From an uncultured Porphyromonadaceae bacterium (GTDB lineage Bacteria > Bacteroidota > Bacteroidia > Bacteroidales > Muribaculaceae), in NCBI GenBank assembly GCA_902495075.1, contig CABUVO010000003.1, positions 62,001 to 126,000 of the forward strand: a DNA stretch of 64,000 nucleotides. Direction: 5' to 3'. Numbering within the stretch: the first letter of the stretch is position 1; each line of letters opens with the position of its first letter. Below are positions 54,604 to 62,586 of the stretch, piece by piece. Made by a program: the position numbers and the translations under genes. The notes under the pieces were generated by a model. That model saw only the letters and a list, made by a program, of their open reading frames with translations. It was not told the origin of the DNA and did not search any database.

Positions 54604-55791
54604 ATGACAATACCGTTTCTCACATCGGATCTTCGTCCGGAACTGGATTTGCGTCTTGCGAAAGTGCGCGAACAAATGATTGCCGACAACCTTGACGCCA
54701 TACTCGTTGGCTCAACCGTCAACATATATTATCTGAGCGGATGCATATTCCGTGGCTACATTTACGTCAGCATTGACCGCAAACCATTATTCTTTGTCAT
54801 TCCGCCAAGCTTTACGGATGAAAAAGAGTTTTGCATGGCAGTGAGGAAACCGGAGCTCATAAGTGAGAAATTAGGTGAAGCCGGATATGAACTCCCCTCA
54901 CGACTTGGTCTTGAATACAGCGACCTTCTTTATTCGGATGTGGAACGTCTTAAAAGATGTTTCCCCGGAGTTGAGATTGCCGATGCGTCAATGGCTCTTC
55001 GCAAAGCGCGCATGGTGAAGACCGATTACGAAATCCGCAAGATGAAGGAAGACGGAATGCATCAGGCTGCCGTTTATTCCCGCATTCCGCACTGCTATCA
55101 GGAGGGGATGACCGACATAGAGTTGCAGATAGAGATCGAACGTGAACTCCGCAGAGAGGGATGCCTCGGAATCCTCCGCACCGCCGGAAGCCGCATGGAA
55201 CTGAATCTTGGTTCCGTAATAAGCGGCGAGAATGCCGACACACCCTCTCCTTACGATTTTGCGATGGGAGGAGAGGGCACCGACCCCTCTCTGCCTGTAG
55301 GAGCAAATGGAGTAACCCTCAAACCCGGCACTACAGTTATGATCGATATGAACGGCGGTTTCAACGGCTACCAGACCGACATGACCCGTTGCTGGAGCAT
55401 AGAGGATGTGTCGGAACTTGCGCGAAAAGCACACGAGTGCTCATGCCACATACTCCGCCGTCTTGAAGAGATTGGTCGACCGGGGCTACCGATATCCACA
55501 CTTTATTCAGAAGCCGTGGAAATTGCAAAGAGCGAGAACCTGCATGAATACTTCATGGGGCACAGAAACAAAGCGGGATTCATCGGTCACGGTGTAGGCA
55601 TAGAGTTAAATGAAATGCCGGTGGTGATGGAGCGTAATCACGAACCCCTCTTAGCAAACATGGCAATAGCCATAGAACCAAAATTCGTGATTCCACATGT
55701 TGGTGCTGTGGGAATCGAAAACACTTACCGCGTCACAGAAACCGGACTTGAAAACCTCACCCCTTTCCCTGAAGCACTAACGGAGATTTAA
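54604..55791 (+). CDS. M24-family Xaa-Pro peptidase
   Basis: 395 residues. A creatinase-type N-terminal domain (LRPELDLRLAKVREQMIADN) precedes the pita-bread catalytic domain. The metal ligands fall in MIDMNGGFNGYQTDMTR (two Asp), FIGHGVGIELNE (His) and the two Glu of VVMERN/AIEPKFV. It cleaves X-Pro peptide bonds (aminopeptidase P or prolidase type). It starts 9 bases after gldH. Confidence 0.92.
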   Translation: MTIPFLTSDLRPELDLRLAKVREQMIADNLDAILVGSTVNIYYLSGCIFRGYIYVSIDRKPLFFVIPPSFTDEKEFCMAVRKPELISEKLGEAGYELPSRLGLEYSDLLYSDVERLKRCFPGVEIADASMALRKARMVKTDYEIRKMKEDGMHQAAVYSRIPHCYQEGMTDIELQIEIERELRREGCLGILRTAGSRMELNLGSVISGENADTPSPYDFAMGGEGTDPSLPVGANGVTLKPGTTVMIDMNGGFNGYQTDMTRCWSIEDVSELARKAHECSCHILRRLEEIGRPGLPISTLYSEAVEIAKSENLHEYFMGHRNKAGFIGHGVGIELNEMPVVMERNHEPLLANMAIAIEPKFVIPHVGAVGIENTYRVTETGLENLTPFPEALTEI

Positions 55792-55830
55792 AAGCTGAAA
55801 GATATAAACTGCGCATCGCACAATTATAGA

Positions 55831-57237
55831 ATGAACCTGACAGAAGACCTCAAGTTACCGATTTTCCGACAGATTGGCGAGATTGCCGACAGCATGGGCC
55901 GAGAAGTCTATGTTGTGGGCGGCTATGTTCGCGACATATTTCTGAAACGACATTCCTCAGATATTGATTTTGTCACCGTGGGCAGCGGAATCGAGCTGGC
56001 AACGGAAGTGGCACAACGTCTCAACCGGGGGAATGGTCTGAGCGTGTTTGCAAGCTATGGCACTGCACAGGTAAAAGCGAATCATCTCGAACTGGAATTT
56101 GTAGGTGCACGCCGTGAGTCGTACAACCGCGACTCACGCAACCCTATAGTGGAAGACGGCACTCTTGAAGATGACCAGAACCGTCGCGACTTCACAATCA
56201 ACGCCATGGCAATTTGCCTTAATGCCAAACGTTTCGGAGAATTGGTGGATCCATTCAACGGAGTTGTGGACCTTCACAATGGTTTGATTAGAACTCCTCT
56301 CGACCCCGACATCACCTTTTCAGATGACCCGCTGCGCATGATGCGGGCAATCAGGTTCGCCACTCAGCTGGATTTCACGATTCAGCCCGAGACTTTCGAG
56401 GCAATATGCCGCAACCGCGAGAGAATAAAGATAATAACCAAAGAACGCATCAACGATGAGTTGTCGAAAATCATGCGTTCCGCAAAGCCGTCGATAGGAT
56501 TCAGGCTTCTTGATGAATCGGGTCTGCTTGAATTGATTTTCCCCTCAGTCTTCGCCCTCAAGGGAGTTGAGACAAAAGAGGGGCGCGGACACAAGGATAA
56601 TTTTTACCACACGCTGCAGGTTGTAGACAATGTGGCTACAAAAAGCGATAATGAATGGTTGCGCTGGGCTGCGCTGCTACATGATATCGGCAAGCCGGTG
56701 ACCAAACGCTATGACGAAAAAATCGGCTGGACCTTCCATAACCACAATTTCATCGGAGAGAAGATGATTCCGCGCGTTTTCAAGCAGATGAAACTTCCAC
56801 TCAATGAGAAGATGAAATATGTGGCGAAACTTGTAGGTCTCCACATGCGTCCGCAGTCTGTGGGAGAAGAGGGTGTGTCGGATTCTGGAGTACGACGGCT
56901 CATCACTGATGCTGGTGCGGATCTTGATGACCTCATGACACTTGCGGAGGCAGACATCACATCGAAGAATCCGGCGAAAGTGCGTCGCCAGCTCGAAGGG
57001 TTTGCCGCATTGCGGCAGCGCATGTCGGAGATAAACGATGCCGATGCCCTGCGCAACTGGAAATCGCCCATCGACGGATATGAAATCATGGAATATTTCA
57101 AGATACCTCCATCCTCAGCCATCAAGGAGATAAAGGATGCCGTAAAAGAGGCAATCCTAGAAGGCGAAATCCCTTACACCCACGAAGCCGCCTGGGAATA
57201 CGCGTTGCGCATTGCTCCAAAGATATTAAATGTGTAA
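55831..57237 (+). CDS. cca: CCA-adding tRNA nucleotidyltransferase with HD domain
   Basis: 468 residues. The catalytic head has VYVVGGYVRDIFLKR and the metal-binding DIDFVT. RRDFTINAMAI and DPLRMMRAIRFA are the nucleotide-selecting and neck motifs. A C-terminal HD domain has LLHDIGKPVTKR. It adds or repairs the 3' CCA of tRNAs; the HD part may hydrolyse phosphodiesters. The start ATG at 55831 matches the usual class II N-terminus. Confidence 0.94.
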   Translation: MNLTEDLKLPIFRQIGEIADSMGREVYVVGGYVRDIFLKRHSSDIDFVTVGSGIELATEVAQRLNRGNGLSVFASYGTAQVKANHLELEFVGARRESYNRDSRNPIVEDGTLEDDQNRRDFTINAMAICLNAKRFGELVDPFNGVVDLHNGLIRTPLDPDITFSDDPLRMMRAIRFATQLDFTIQPETFEAICRNRERIKIITKERINDELSKIMRSAKPSIGFRLLDESGLLELIFPSVFALKGVETKEGRGHKDNFYHTLQVVDNVATKSDNEWLRWAALLHDIGKPVTKRYDEKIGWTFHNHNFIGEKMIPRVFKQMKLPLNEKMKYVAKLVGLHMRPQSVGEEGVSDSGVRRLITDAGADLDDLMTLAEADITSKNPAKVRRQLEGFAALRQRMSEINDADALRNWKSPIDGYEIMEYFKIPPSSAIKEIKDAVKEAILEGEIPYTHEAAWEYALRIAPKILNV

Positions 57238-57242
57238 TGTAC

Positions 57243-57293
57243 AATGTTTAATGTGCAATGAAATTCGAGTCTCTCCATTACACATTAAACATT
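57243..57293. terminator. Inverted repeat between convergent cca and SPFH genes
   Basis: 18-base arms AATGTTTAATGTGCAATG (57243-57260) and its complement with one mismatch (57276-57293). It is positioned to act as a bidirectional terminator and is built from the same AATGTTTAATG words as the heptamer array at 58291. Confidence 0.6.
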
Positions 57294-57298
57294 TAACA

Positions 57299-58282
57299 TT
57301 ACTCATTATTAAAGAGGTTCTTGATCGAGCCGATTGATGAGAGCACAGAAGATGCCTCGTAGGGGATATACACGGTCTTGTTGTCTTTGCCGGCGGTCAT
57401 CTCTTTCAAGGTTTCGATATATTTCACGGCAAGCATATAGGTTGCGGGATCTGTCTTTGTAGCCGCTACTGCTTCAGCAACCTTACGGATAGCATCGGCT
57501 TCCGCCTGAGCGTTGAGCACAATCGAACGCGCATCACCTTCGGCACGAAGTATCTCAGCCTGCTTTATAGCCTCTGCCTCATTGATTCGAGAAGCCTTCT
57601 CACCCTCTGAACGAAGAATGAGCGACTGCTTCTCACCTTCTGCATTAAGGATCTCCGCACGGCGGTTACGCTCTGCCTGCATCTGTTTCTCCATAGCTAC
57701 TCGCACACTCTCCGGAGGTGTGATATCTTGCAGTTCCACACGATTAACCTTCACTCCCCATTTGTTGGTGGCATCATCGAGAATAGACTGAAGCTTAGTG
57801 TTGATGGTATCTCGCGACGTCAGGGTTTCATCGAGTTCAAGCTCACCGATTACGTTACGCAACGATGTCTGCGTCAGCTTCTCTATGGCATTGGGAAGAT
57901 TGTCGATCTCATATACAGCCTTCTTCGGATCTGTTATCTGGAAATAAAGCAGCGCATTGATTTCGGTAGTCACATTATCTCGGGTGATCACCTGCTGCGA
58001 GGGGAAGTCATAAACCTGTTCACGCAGATCGATAACCGGAGTTGTAGACATCCTTACAACATGTCTGCCACCCACCATTGTGACATAACGAGTGTAAATC
58101 ATTTTAGGACGATCCACAAAGGGAATAATAAAATTCAATCCCGGAGGCAAAACTGCGTGGAAGCGTCCCAGACGCTCAATGACACGTGTTTCCGACTGCG
58201 GCACGACCTTCACACCCGCCGCAATAATTGCCACAGCGATGCCGATAACGACAACCGCAACTATTATCGATGCTATACTCAT
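57299..58282 (-). CDS. SPFH/band-7 membrane scaffold protein (slipin/QmcA-like)
   Basis: 327 residues. A membrane segment at 4-26 is followed by the SPFH domain (ETRVIERLGRFHAVLPPGLN, then ITRDNVTTEINALLYFQITD) and a long helical region rich in Glu/Ala/Arg (SRINEAEAIKQAEILRAEGD). These form membrane rings or microdomains. The NfeD-family gene lies upstream in the same orientation, the usual SPFH-NfeD pairing, separated by a heptamer repeat array. Confidence 0.93.
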   Translation of the reverse strand: MSIASIIVAVVVIGIAVAIIAAGVKVVPQSETRVIERLGRFHAVLPPGLNFIIPFVDRPKMIYTRYVTMVGGRHVVRMSTTPVIDLREQVYDFPSQQVITRDNVTTEINALLYFQITDPKKAVYEIDNLPNAIEKLTQTSLRNVIGELELDETLTSRDTINTKLQSILDDATNKWGVKVNRVELQDITPPESVRVAMEKQMQAERNRRAEILNAEGEKQSLILRSEGEKASRINEAEAIKQAEILRAEGDARSIVLNAQAEADAIRKVAEAVAATKTDPATYMLAVKYIETLKEMTAGKDNKTVYIPYEASSVLSSIGSIKNLFNNE

Positions 58283-58290
58283 AGTTATAA

Positions 58291-58478
58291 TGTTTAATGT
58301 TTAATGTTTAATGTTTAATGTTTAATGTTTAATGTTTAATGTTTAATGTTTAATGTTTAATGTTTAATGTTTAATGTTTAATTTCTAATTTCTAATTTCT
58401 AATTTCTAATTTCTAATTTCTAATTTCTAATTTCTAAAGCCTAATGCCTAAAGCCTAAAGCCTAATATCTAACGCCTC
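58291..58478. repeat. Three adjoining heptanucleotide tandem arrays
   Basis: TGTTTAA is repeated about 13 times (58291-58380), then ATTTCTA exactly 8 times (58381-58436), then degenerate GCCTAAA/GCCTAAT units (about 58437-58478). All share a 7-base period. They fill the whole gap between nfeD and the SPFH gene, ending 9 bases before the SPFH start codon. Confidence 0.97.
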
Positions 58479-58915
58479 ACCTCCACATCAAGGATAATGC
58501 TGTCGTAGCCGGTAACCACAACTTCCTCACCTCGACGCACTACTTCCGTTGCCCCGGGAAGTCGAACCTGCCAATAATCGCCATCGATACGCGCTCTTCC
58601 GAGTCTGCCGGGTTTGATTTCGTCTGTCACGACAGCAACCCTGCCGAGAAGCGCATCCATGCCGGTACGCATCGACTTGTTTTTGTTACGCGCATTCTCC
58701 TGCCATTTGTTGAGCACAGGTATCAGCAATATGTAAGCCACGACTGCCGATGCCGACATATATACGACCTGCATCAGCAAAGAGGCATCGCAGAGAGCCC
58801 CGATCATCGCCACGATGCAACCGATAGCCAGACATAGAGTCCATACCCACTGAAAAGCTATCTCCGAAATCAATAGCACTCCCGCCACTGCCAACCATAA
58901 AATCCAAAGATCCAT
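58469..58915 (-). CDS. NfeD-family membrane protein
   Basis: 148 residues with three hydrophobic segments in the first 75 and a C-terminal OB-fold (ALLGRVAVVTDEIKPGRLGR, then VTGYDSIILDVEV). This is the short NfeD type that partners SPFH proteins. The end of its coding sequence overlaps the degenerate last units of the heptamer tract. Confidence 0.9.
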   Translation of the reverse strand: MDLWILWLAVAGVLLISEIAFQWVWTLCLAIGCIVAMIGALCDASLLMQVVYMSASAVVAYILLIPVLNKWQENARNKNKSMRTGMDALLGRVAVVTDEIKPGRLGRARIDGDYWQVRLPGATEVVRRGEEVVVTGYDSIILDVEVRR

Positions 58916-58951
58916 CGCTTTATATAATGTTAAATGTTAAATGTGTAATGT

Positions 58952-59287
58952 TTAATTAACAGGGGTAGCAAATTCAGCGATCGAAATTCCGATTCTGTTG
59001 ATATGATCGACCAAATCTTCATTTGTTATAGTTGAAAAACGGTTAACATCAACGATAAAAGGAATATCGAGATCGTCAAGCTTCAACATGATATCCGTCA
59101 AATCCTTATGCGAAACATCATCTCCCTTCAACGAAATATCAATATCGGAAAAATTTTTCCAACTTCCTTTAGCTCTGGAACCATATATAACGGCATCAGA
59201 AACCGAAGGGAATGAGAAAACCACTCCCGCAATCATAGACAATACAACACCGGATAAACCGGTTATTTTTTCAATCTCAGAATTCAT
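58952..59287 (-). CDS. mntA: MNT-domain nucleotidyltransferase antitoxin
   Basis: 111 residues. The minimal nucleotidyltransferase motif is complete: Gly36-Ser37 in VIYGSRAKGSW and Asp48/Asp50 in SDIDISLKG; a third acidic position falls in PFIVDVN. Antitoxins of this kind inactivate the HEPN partner by adding AMP to a tyrosine. It overlaps the HEPN gene by 11 bases. Confidence 0.88.
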   Translation of the reverse strand: MNSEIEKITGLSGVVLSMIAGVVFSFPSVSDAVIYGSRAKGSWKNFSDIDISLKGDDVSHKDLTDIMLKLDDLDIPFIVDVNRFSTITNEDLVDHINRIGISIAEFATPVN

Positions 59288-59735
59288 CCTCTACAATAGC
59301 CATCATTTTCTGCTCAAATTCAAGAAAGAGCGGAAGATAAACCTTGCAAACATTATCATATATCACTCCTGCTTCGGATTCATCGTACGCGTGGCTGGTA
59401 ATGTTTCTATCCGTAATTGAATTTAGCCACCTGTCATCAGTGATGAGACCCAATTTCAATGATTGCCTGAAAGCATCTCTTGAACCCATCACTGACTCTA
59501 CTCCTTGATATTCAAGATAATCCTTCATTACCTTCCATGCAAGTTCTTGAGTGAACTCGAATCTTTGGAGCAAACCCTCCTTAAGAAGTTGAACAGAATC
59601 ATGGTTTAAAGGCGATGACATTGCACCCCTCACGATATCTTTAGCTTCCTCAAGACGGCGCAAAGCATTCCTGTAATTATTAAAACGCTGAATCCATCTC
59701 ACATCCTTAGATTCATCCATATCATTATTCTTCAT
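59277..59735 (-). CDS. hepT: HEPN-domain toxin (HI0074-type nucleotidyltransferase partner)
   Basis: 152 residues, all helical, from the ATG at 59735 (an in-frame TTG at 59741 is less likely). The ribonuclease motif Rx4HxY is intact as RNITSHAY (Arg110, His115, Tyr117). The tyrosine is the known target of AMP addition in related pairs. The helix FEFTQELAWKVMKDYL matches the HI0074 family. It precedes and overlaps the MNT antitoxin gene, the standard order. Confidence 0.88.
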   Translation of the reverse strand: MKNNDMDESKDVRWIQRFNNYRNALRRLEEAKDIVRGAMSSPLNHDSVQLLKEGLLQRFEFTQELAWKVMKDYLEYQGVESVMGSRDAFRQSLKLGLITDDRWLNSITDRNITSHAYDESEAGVIYDNVCKVYLPLFLEFEQKMMAIVEDEF

Positions 59736-59755
59736 TTGCAATTATTCAACATTTG

Positions 59756-59787
59756 CAAATATACAACATTTATGACTTTCCGACAAA
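59756..59787 (-). promoter_or_regulatory. Canonical promoter of the HEPN-MNT operon
   Basis: The minus strand has TTTG (59787-59784), exactly 20 bases, and TATATTTG (59763-59756), 20 bases before the HEPN ATG. Repeat element copy 3 begins 3 bases upstream of the -33 box. Confidence 0.82.
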
Positions 59788-59790
59788 TTT

Positions 59791-60121
59791 AGAAGCTGTT
59801 TAAAAATAAAAGTTAAATTTGGGGCGGCTATCTTACAGTTAAAATTCATTTAAGGCAAAGGAGCATAGCGGGCTATGTGACTGCGCCGCGAATGGATTTT
59901 AACGGAAGAGAGCCGGACAAACAGTAATTTCTATTTATTTACATGCTTCGTTTGTTAAAAGTTTTAAATCATGCTGTTTTTAAAGTTACCTTGAGTCTCG
60001 CATCCTTGGGAATATTTCTCCTTTCGGCTCAGTCACATAGCCCGCTATGCTCCTTCTCCTCAAGAAGAAATCTGCTCCAAGTATGCGACCCCAAATTAAC
60101 TTTTATTTTTAAACAGCTTCT
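59791..60121. repeat. Long inverted-repeat (MITE-like) element, family 1, copy 3
   Basis: A 331-base element with near-perfect 33-base ends starting AGAAGCTGTTTAAAAATAAA (one base missing on one side). Inside, two inverted copies of GGAGCATAGCGGGCTATG (59860-59877 and 60036-60053, complement) each form GGAG plus the hairpin CATAGC/GCTATG, followed by TGACTG. It occupies about half of the 649-base divergent gap 59742-60390. The short open frame at 59943-60134 lies within it and is not regarded as a gene. Confidence 0.88.
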
Positions 60122-60230
60122 TATAATTTATTAGGACATGTCAAATATAATAAAAGTCATATTGAATGTTAAAACCATAGTTAAAAAGTGTTAAAACGGG
60201 GGGTATTTTCATTCTGGAGAAAAATTGTTG

Positions 60231-60238
60231 TAAATTTG
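60231..60238 (+). promoter_or_regulatory. Probable promoter of the fimbrial operon
   Basis: TAAATTTG with TTTC 20 bases upstream. The resulting leader of about 150 bases has a palindrome ACACACGCAGTGTGT (60253-60267) and a 13-base direct repeat CCACAATTTTCGA (60274-60286 and 60288-60300). Confidence 0.6.
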
Positions 60239-60390
60239 CAACACTAAAAATTACACACGCAGTGTGTTATAAGCCACAATTTTCGAACCACAATTTTCGA
60301 TATTATACGAATTGATTCGACTGCGCTGAAGCGCTAAATGGTTAGTATTCATTTAAATAAAAAAAACGACAAAATACACTTACTTGCTAT

Positions 60391-60975
60391 ATGAAGGTAA
60401 TGCGCACACTGACCGTCTGCATCTTGTCTTCGATTTCTTTTTTGGCACTTGGTCAAAAACTTGCTTTAAAAACAAATATTCTGAGTGATGCACTCCTAAA
60501 TCCGAACATAGGGGTTGAGGTTGCCATATCTCCCCGCTGGACCCTCGATATCCCGGTAAGTTTCAATGCATGGAACCTCAGCCACTCTCGACGTTGGAAG
60601 CACTGGACAGTCCAGCCCGGCGCGCGCTACTGGCTATGCAACACGTTTGCCGGACACTTTCTCGGTGCGCACGCGCACGGAGGTCAATACAACATCGGCG
60701 GCATCCACAACGACATCAAATTCCTCGGTACGGATTTCTCTAAGCTTACAGACACTCGTTTCCAGGGCTGGTTTGTAGGTGCCGGTGTCAGCTATGGCTA
60801 CGCCTGGATTCTGGGCAAGCACTGGAACCTCGAGGCAGAGATAGGCGTGGGCTGGAGCTATAGCCGCTACGACCGTTTCCGCTGCGCCAACTGCGGCAAA
60901 GAGATCGAATCAGGTAAAAGCCACAACTACGTTGGTCCCACCAAAGCCGCCATCAATTTAGTGTACGTATTTTAA
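60391..60975 (+). CDS. DUF3575-type outer-membrane protein of the fimbrial operon
   Basis: 194 residues with signal peptide ending at FLALGQ. The family pattern is KTNILSDALLNPNIGVEVAI and a final NLVYVF with beta-barrel-like strands. DUF3575 proteins precede DUF3868/OmpA-like proteins and Mfa1-type fimbrillins in Bacteroidales, as here. A CANCGKE knuckle near the C-terminus is unusual. The role is presumably fimbrial assembly or anchoring. Confidence 0.88.
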   Translation: MKVMRTLTVCILSSISFLALGQKLALKTNILSDALLNPNIGVEVAISPRWTLDIPVSFNAWNLSHSRRWKHWTVQPGARYWLCNTFAGHFLGAHAHGGQYNIGGIHNDIKFLGTDFSKLTDTRFQGWFVGAGVSYGYAWILGKHWNLEAEIGVGWSYSRYDRFRCANCGKEIESGKSHNYVGPTKAAINLVYVF

Positions 60976-60993
60976 GCCACGAGCCTCATCATC

Positions 60994-62484
60994 ATGACAA
61001 TTATGAAAAAAGCCGCATATCTGGCAGCTATTGCAGCACAATTTGCCCTGTCGACACCACCGGCAGCGGCACAGAATGCCATTGACAACGCGCTGCCCCT
61101 ATCCGATATCAACGTTATACGCCGGGACTCGCGCCTTGTTCTGCGCATGAATCTCGATGCGAGGGAACTGCATCCGTCGACAAACCGCGAGTATCTCATC
61201 ACGCCGGTACTCATAGCCGACAATAAGACTGATTCGGCTGTGTTCACCTCGGTACTCATAAGCGGGCGCAACCTGTACATGCGCCACGTTCGCAACAACG
61301 ATCTGGACAGCGTCAGCATGTATCAGTCAGGCAAACACGACACCATCAGCTACTCCGCCAGCGTCCCCCTGCACAAATGGATGGACAATGCTACCCTGCA
61401 TATCCGCTCGCAGCGCAAGGTTTGCTGCAACAAAGTGGCGACCGTATACAACGATGAGGTCGCCCTGATACGCCGTCCTGAATTTGCCCCGCGCTACAAT
61501 TATCTGGGACTTACCGGTGCCGATGGCACGGAGGCACTGAACGCCGCCGATACAGTCAAGATTTTTGACCTCACAGGCAGCGCATATATCAATTTCCCTG
61601 TCAACCGCACGGAGTTATACCCTCTATATATGAACAATCCCGCCGAGTTAGGAAAAATCACCGCTACAATCGACTCGGTCAAAGAAGATCCGGACATAAC
61701 CATTACATCAATATACATCAAGGGCTTCGCATCGCCCGAAGGTAAATATGACAACAATGAGCTACTGGCAAAGGGGCGCACGGAGACGCTGCGCAAATAT
61801 GTAGAGGATCTATACAGCTTCCCCTATGGGTTTATCAAAACAGATTTCATGCCCGAGGATTGGTCTGGACTTCGTGATTATGTAGAAAAATCGGCACTTG
61901 CCGATCGCGATAATCTGCTCCAGATTATTGATTCAGATATGGAACCTGATGCAAAGGATACCCGCATCAAGTCTTTATACCCAACGGTATATACTCATCT
62001 ATTGTCGAATGTTTATCCCAAACTTCGCCATTCAGATTACATTATAACCTATCGTGTGCGTGCTTATACAAGCATAAACGAGATTTTGTCAGTGCTCAAG
62101 ACTGCCCCGCAGAAACTGTCGCGCTACGAATTCTATCGCGCTGCTCAGACTATGGAGCCTGGCTCAGACGAGTTTAATGAGGTGTACGAGACAGCCGTGC
62201 GCATGTATCCCGACGATGAAGTCTGCAATCTCAACGCCGCCAACACTGCCATGCAGCGCGGTCACTATAATGACGCAGCCAGGTATTTAGCTAAAGCCGG
62301 AAACAGTCCGGAGAGCGTATATGCACGTGGATTGCTTGCCGCTTTAGAGAAAAACTATACTCAGGCAGAGAATCTGCTGCAGACGGCTGCCAGACTCAAG
62401 GTTGCCGATGCACCCGAAGCACTCCGCCAGGTTCGCGAAATGATTAAATATGGCGACGGACATGTGGAAATCATCAACCACTGA
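60994..62484 (+). CDS. DUF3868/OmpA-like protein of the fimbrial operon
   Basis: 496 residues; the start may be the ATG at 60994 or 61003 (MKKAAYLAAI). The signal peptide ends at PAAAQ. The N-terminal half matches DUF3868 (RLVLRMNLDARELHPSTNRE). An OmpA-like peptidoglycan-binding stretch follows (ITSIYIKGFASPEGKYDNNE). Then come TPR-like helices (CNLNAANTAMQRGHYNDAAR). It is likely to tether the fimbrial apparatus to the cell wall. It starts 18 bases after the DUF3575 gene. Confidence 0.88.
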   Translation: MTIMKKAAYLAAIAAQFALSTPPAAAQNAIDNALPLSDINVIRRDSRLVLRMNLDARELHPSTNREYLITPVLIADNKTDSAVFTSVLISGRNLYMRHVRNNDLDSVSMYQSGKHDTISYSASVPLHKWMDNATLHIRSQRKVCCNKVATVYNDEVALIRRPEFAPRYNYLGLTGADGTEALNAADTVKIFDLTGSAYINFPVNRTELYPLYMNNPAELGKITATIDSVKEDPDITITSIYIKGFASPEGKYDNNELLAKGRTETLRKYVEDLYSFPYGFIKTDFMPEDWSGLRDYVEKSALADRDNLLQIIDSDMEPDAKDTRIKSLYPTVYTHLLSNVYPKLRHSDYIITYRVRAYTSINEILSVLKTAPQKLSRYEFYRAAQTMEPGSDEFNEVYETAVRMYPDDEVCNLNAANTAMQRGHYNDAARYLAKAGNSPESVYARGLLAALEKNYTQAENLLQTAARLKVADAPEALRQVREMIKYGDGHVEIINH

Positions 62485-62525
62485 CAATCCGTGTGGCAAT
62501 CCGAATATTATATAAACAACTTATT

Positions 62526-62567
62526 CAGTAATCAGTAATCAGTAATCAGTAATCAACAATCATTAAT
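62526..62567 (+). repeat. Heptamer tandem repeat before the fimbrillin gene
   Basis: CAGTAAT is repeated four times (62526-62553), followed by two variant units CAACAAT and CATTAAT, 19 bases before the fimbrillin start codon. Confidence 0.93.
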
Positions 62568-62586
62568 ATTTAATAATTAATTCATT

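Noticed and set aside
58291..58478. Possible CRISPR array
   Set aside because: Units are 7 bases with no spacers, and no cas genes are present; it is a tandem heptamer tract.
59943..60134. 63-residue open frame in the HEPN-fimbriae gap
   Set aside because: It lies almost wholly inside repeat copy 3 and has no start signals or recognisable domain.
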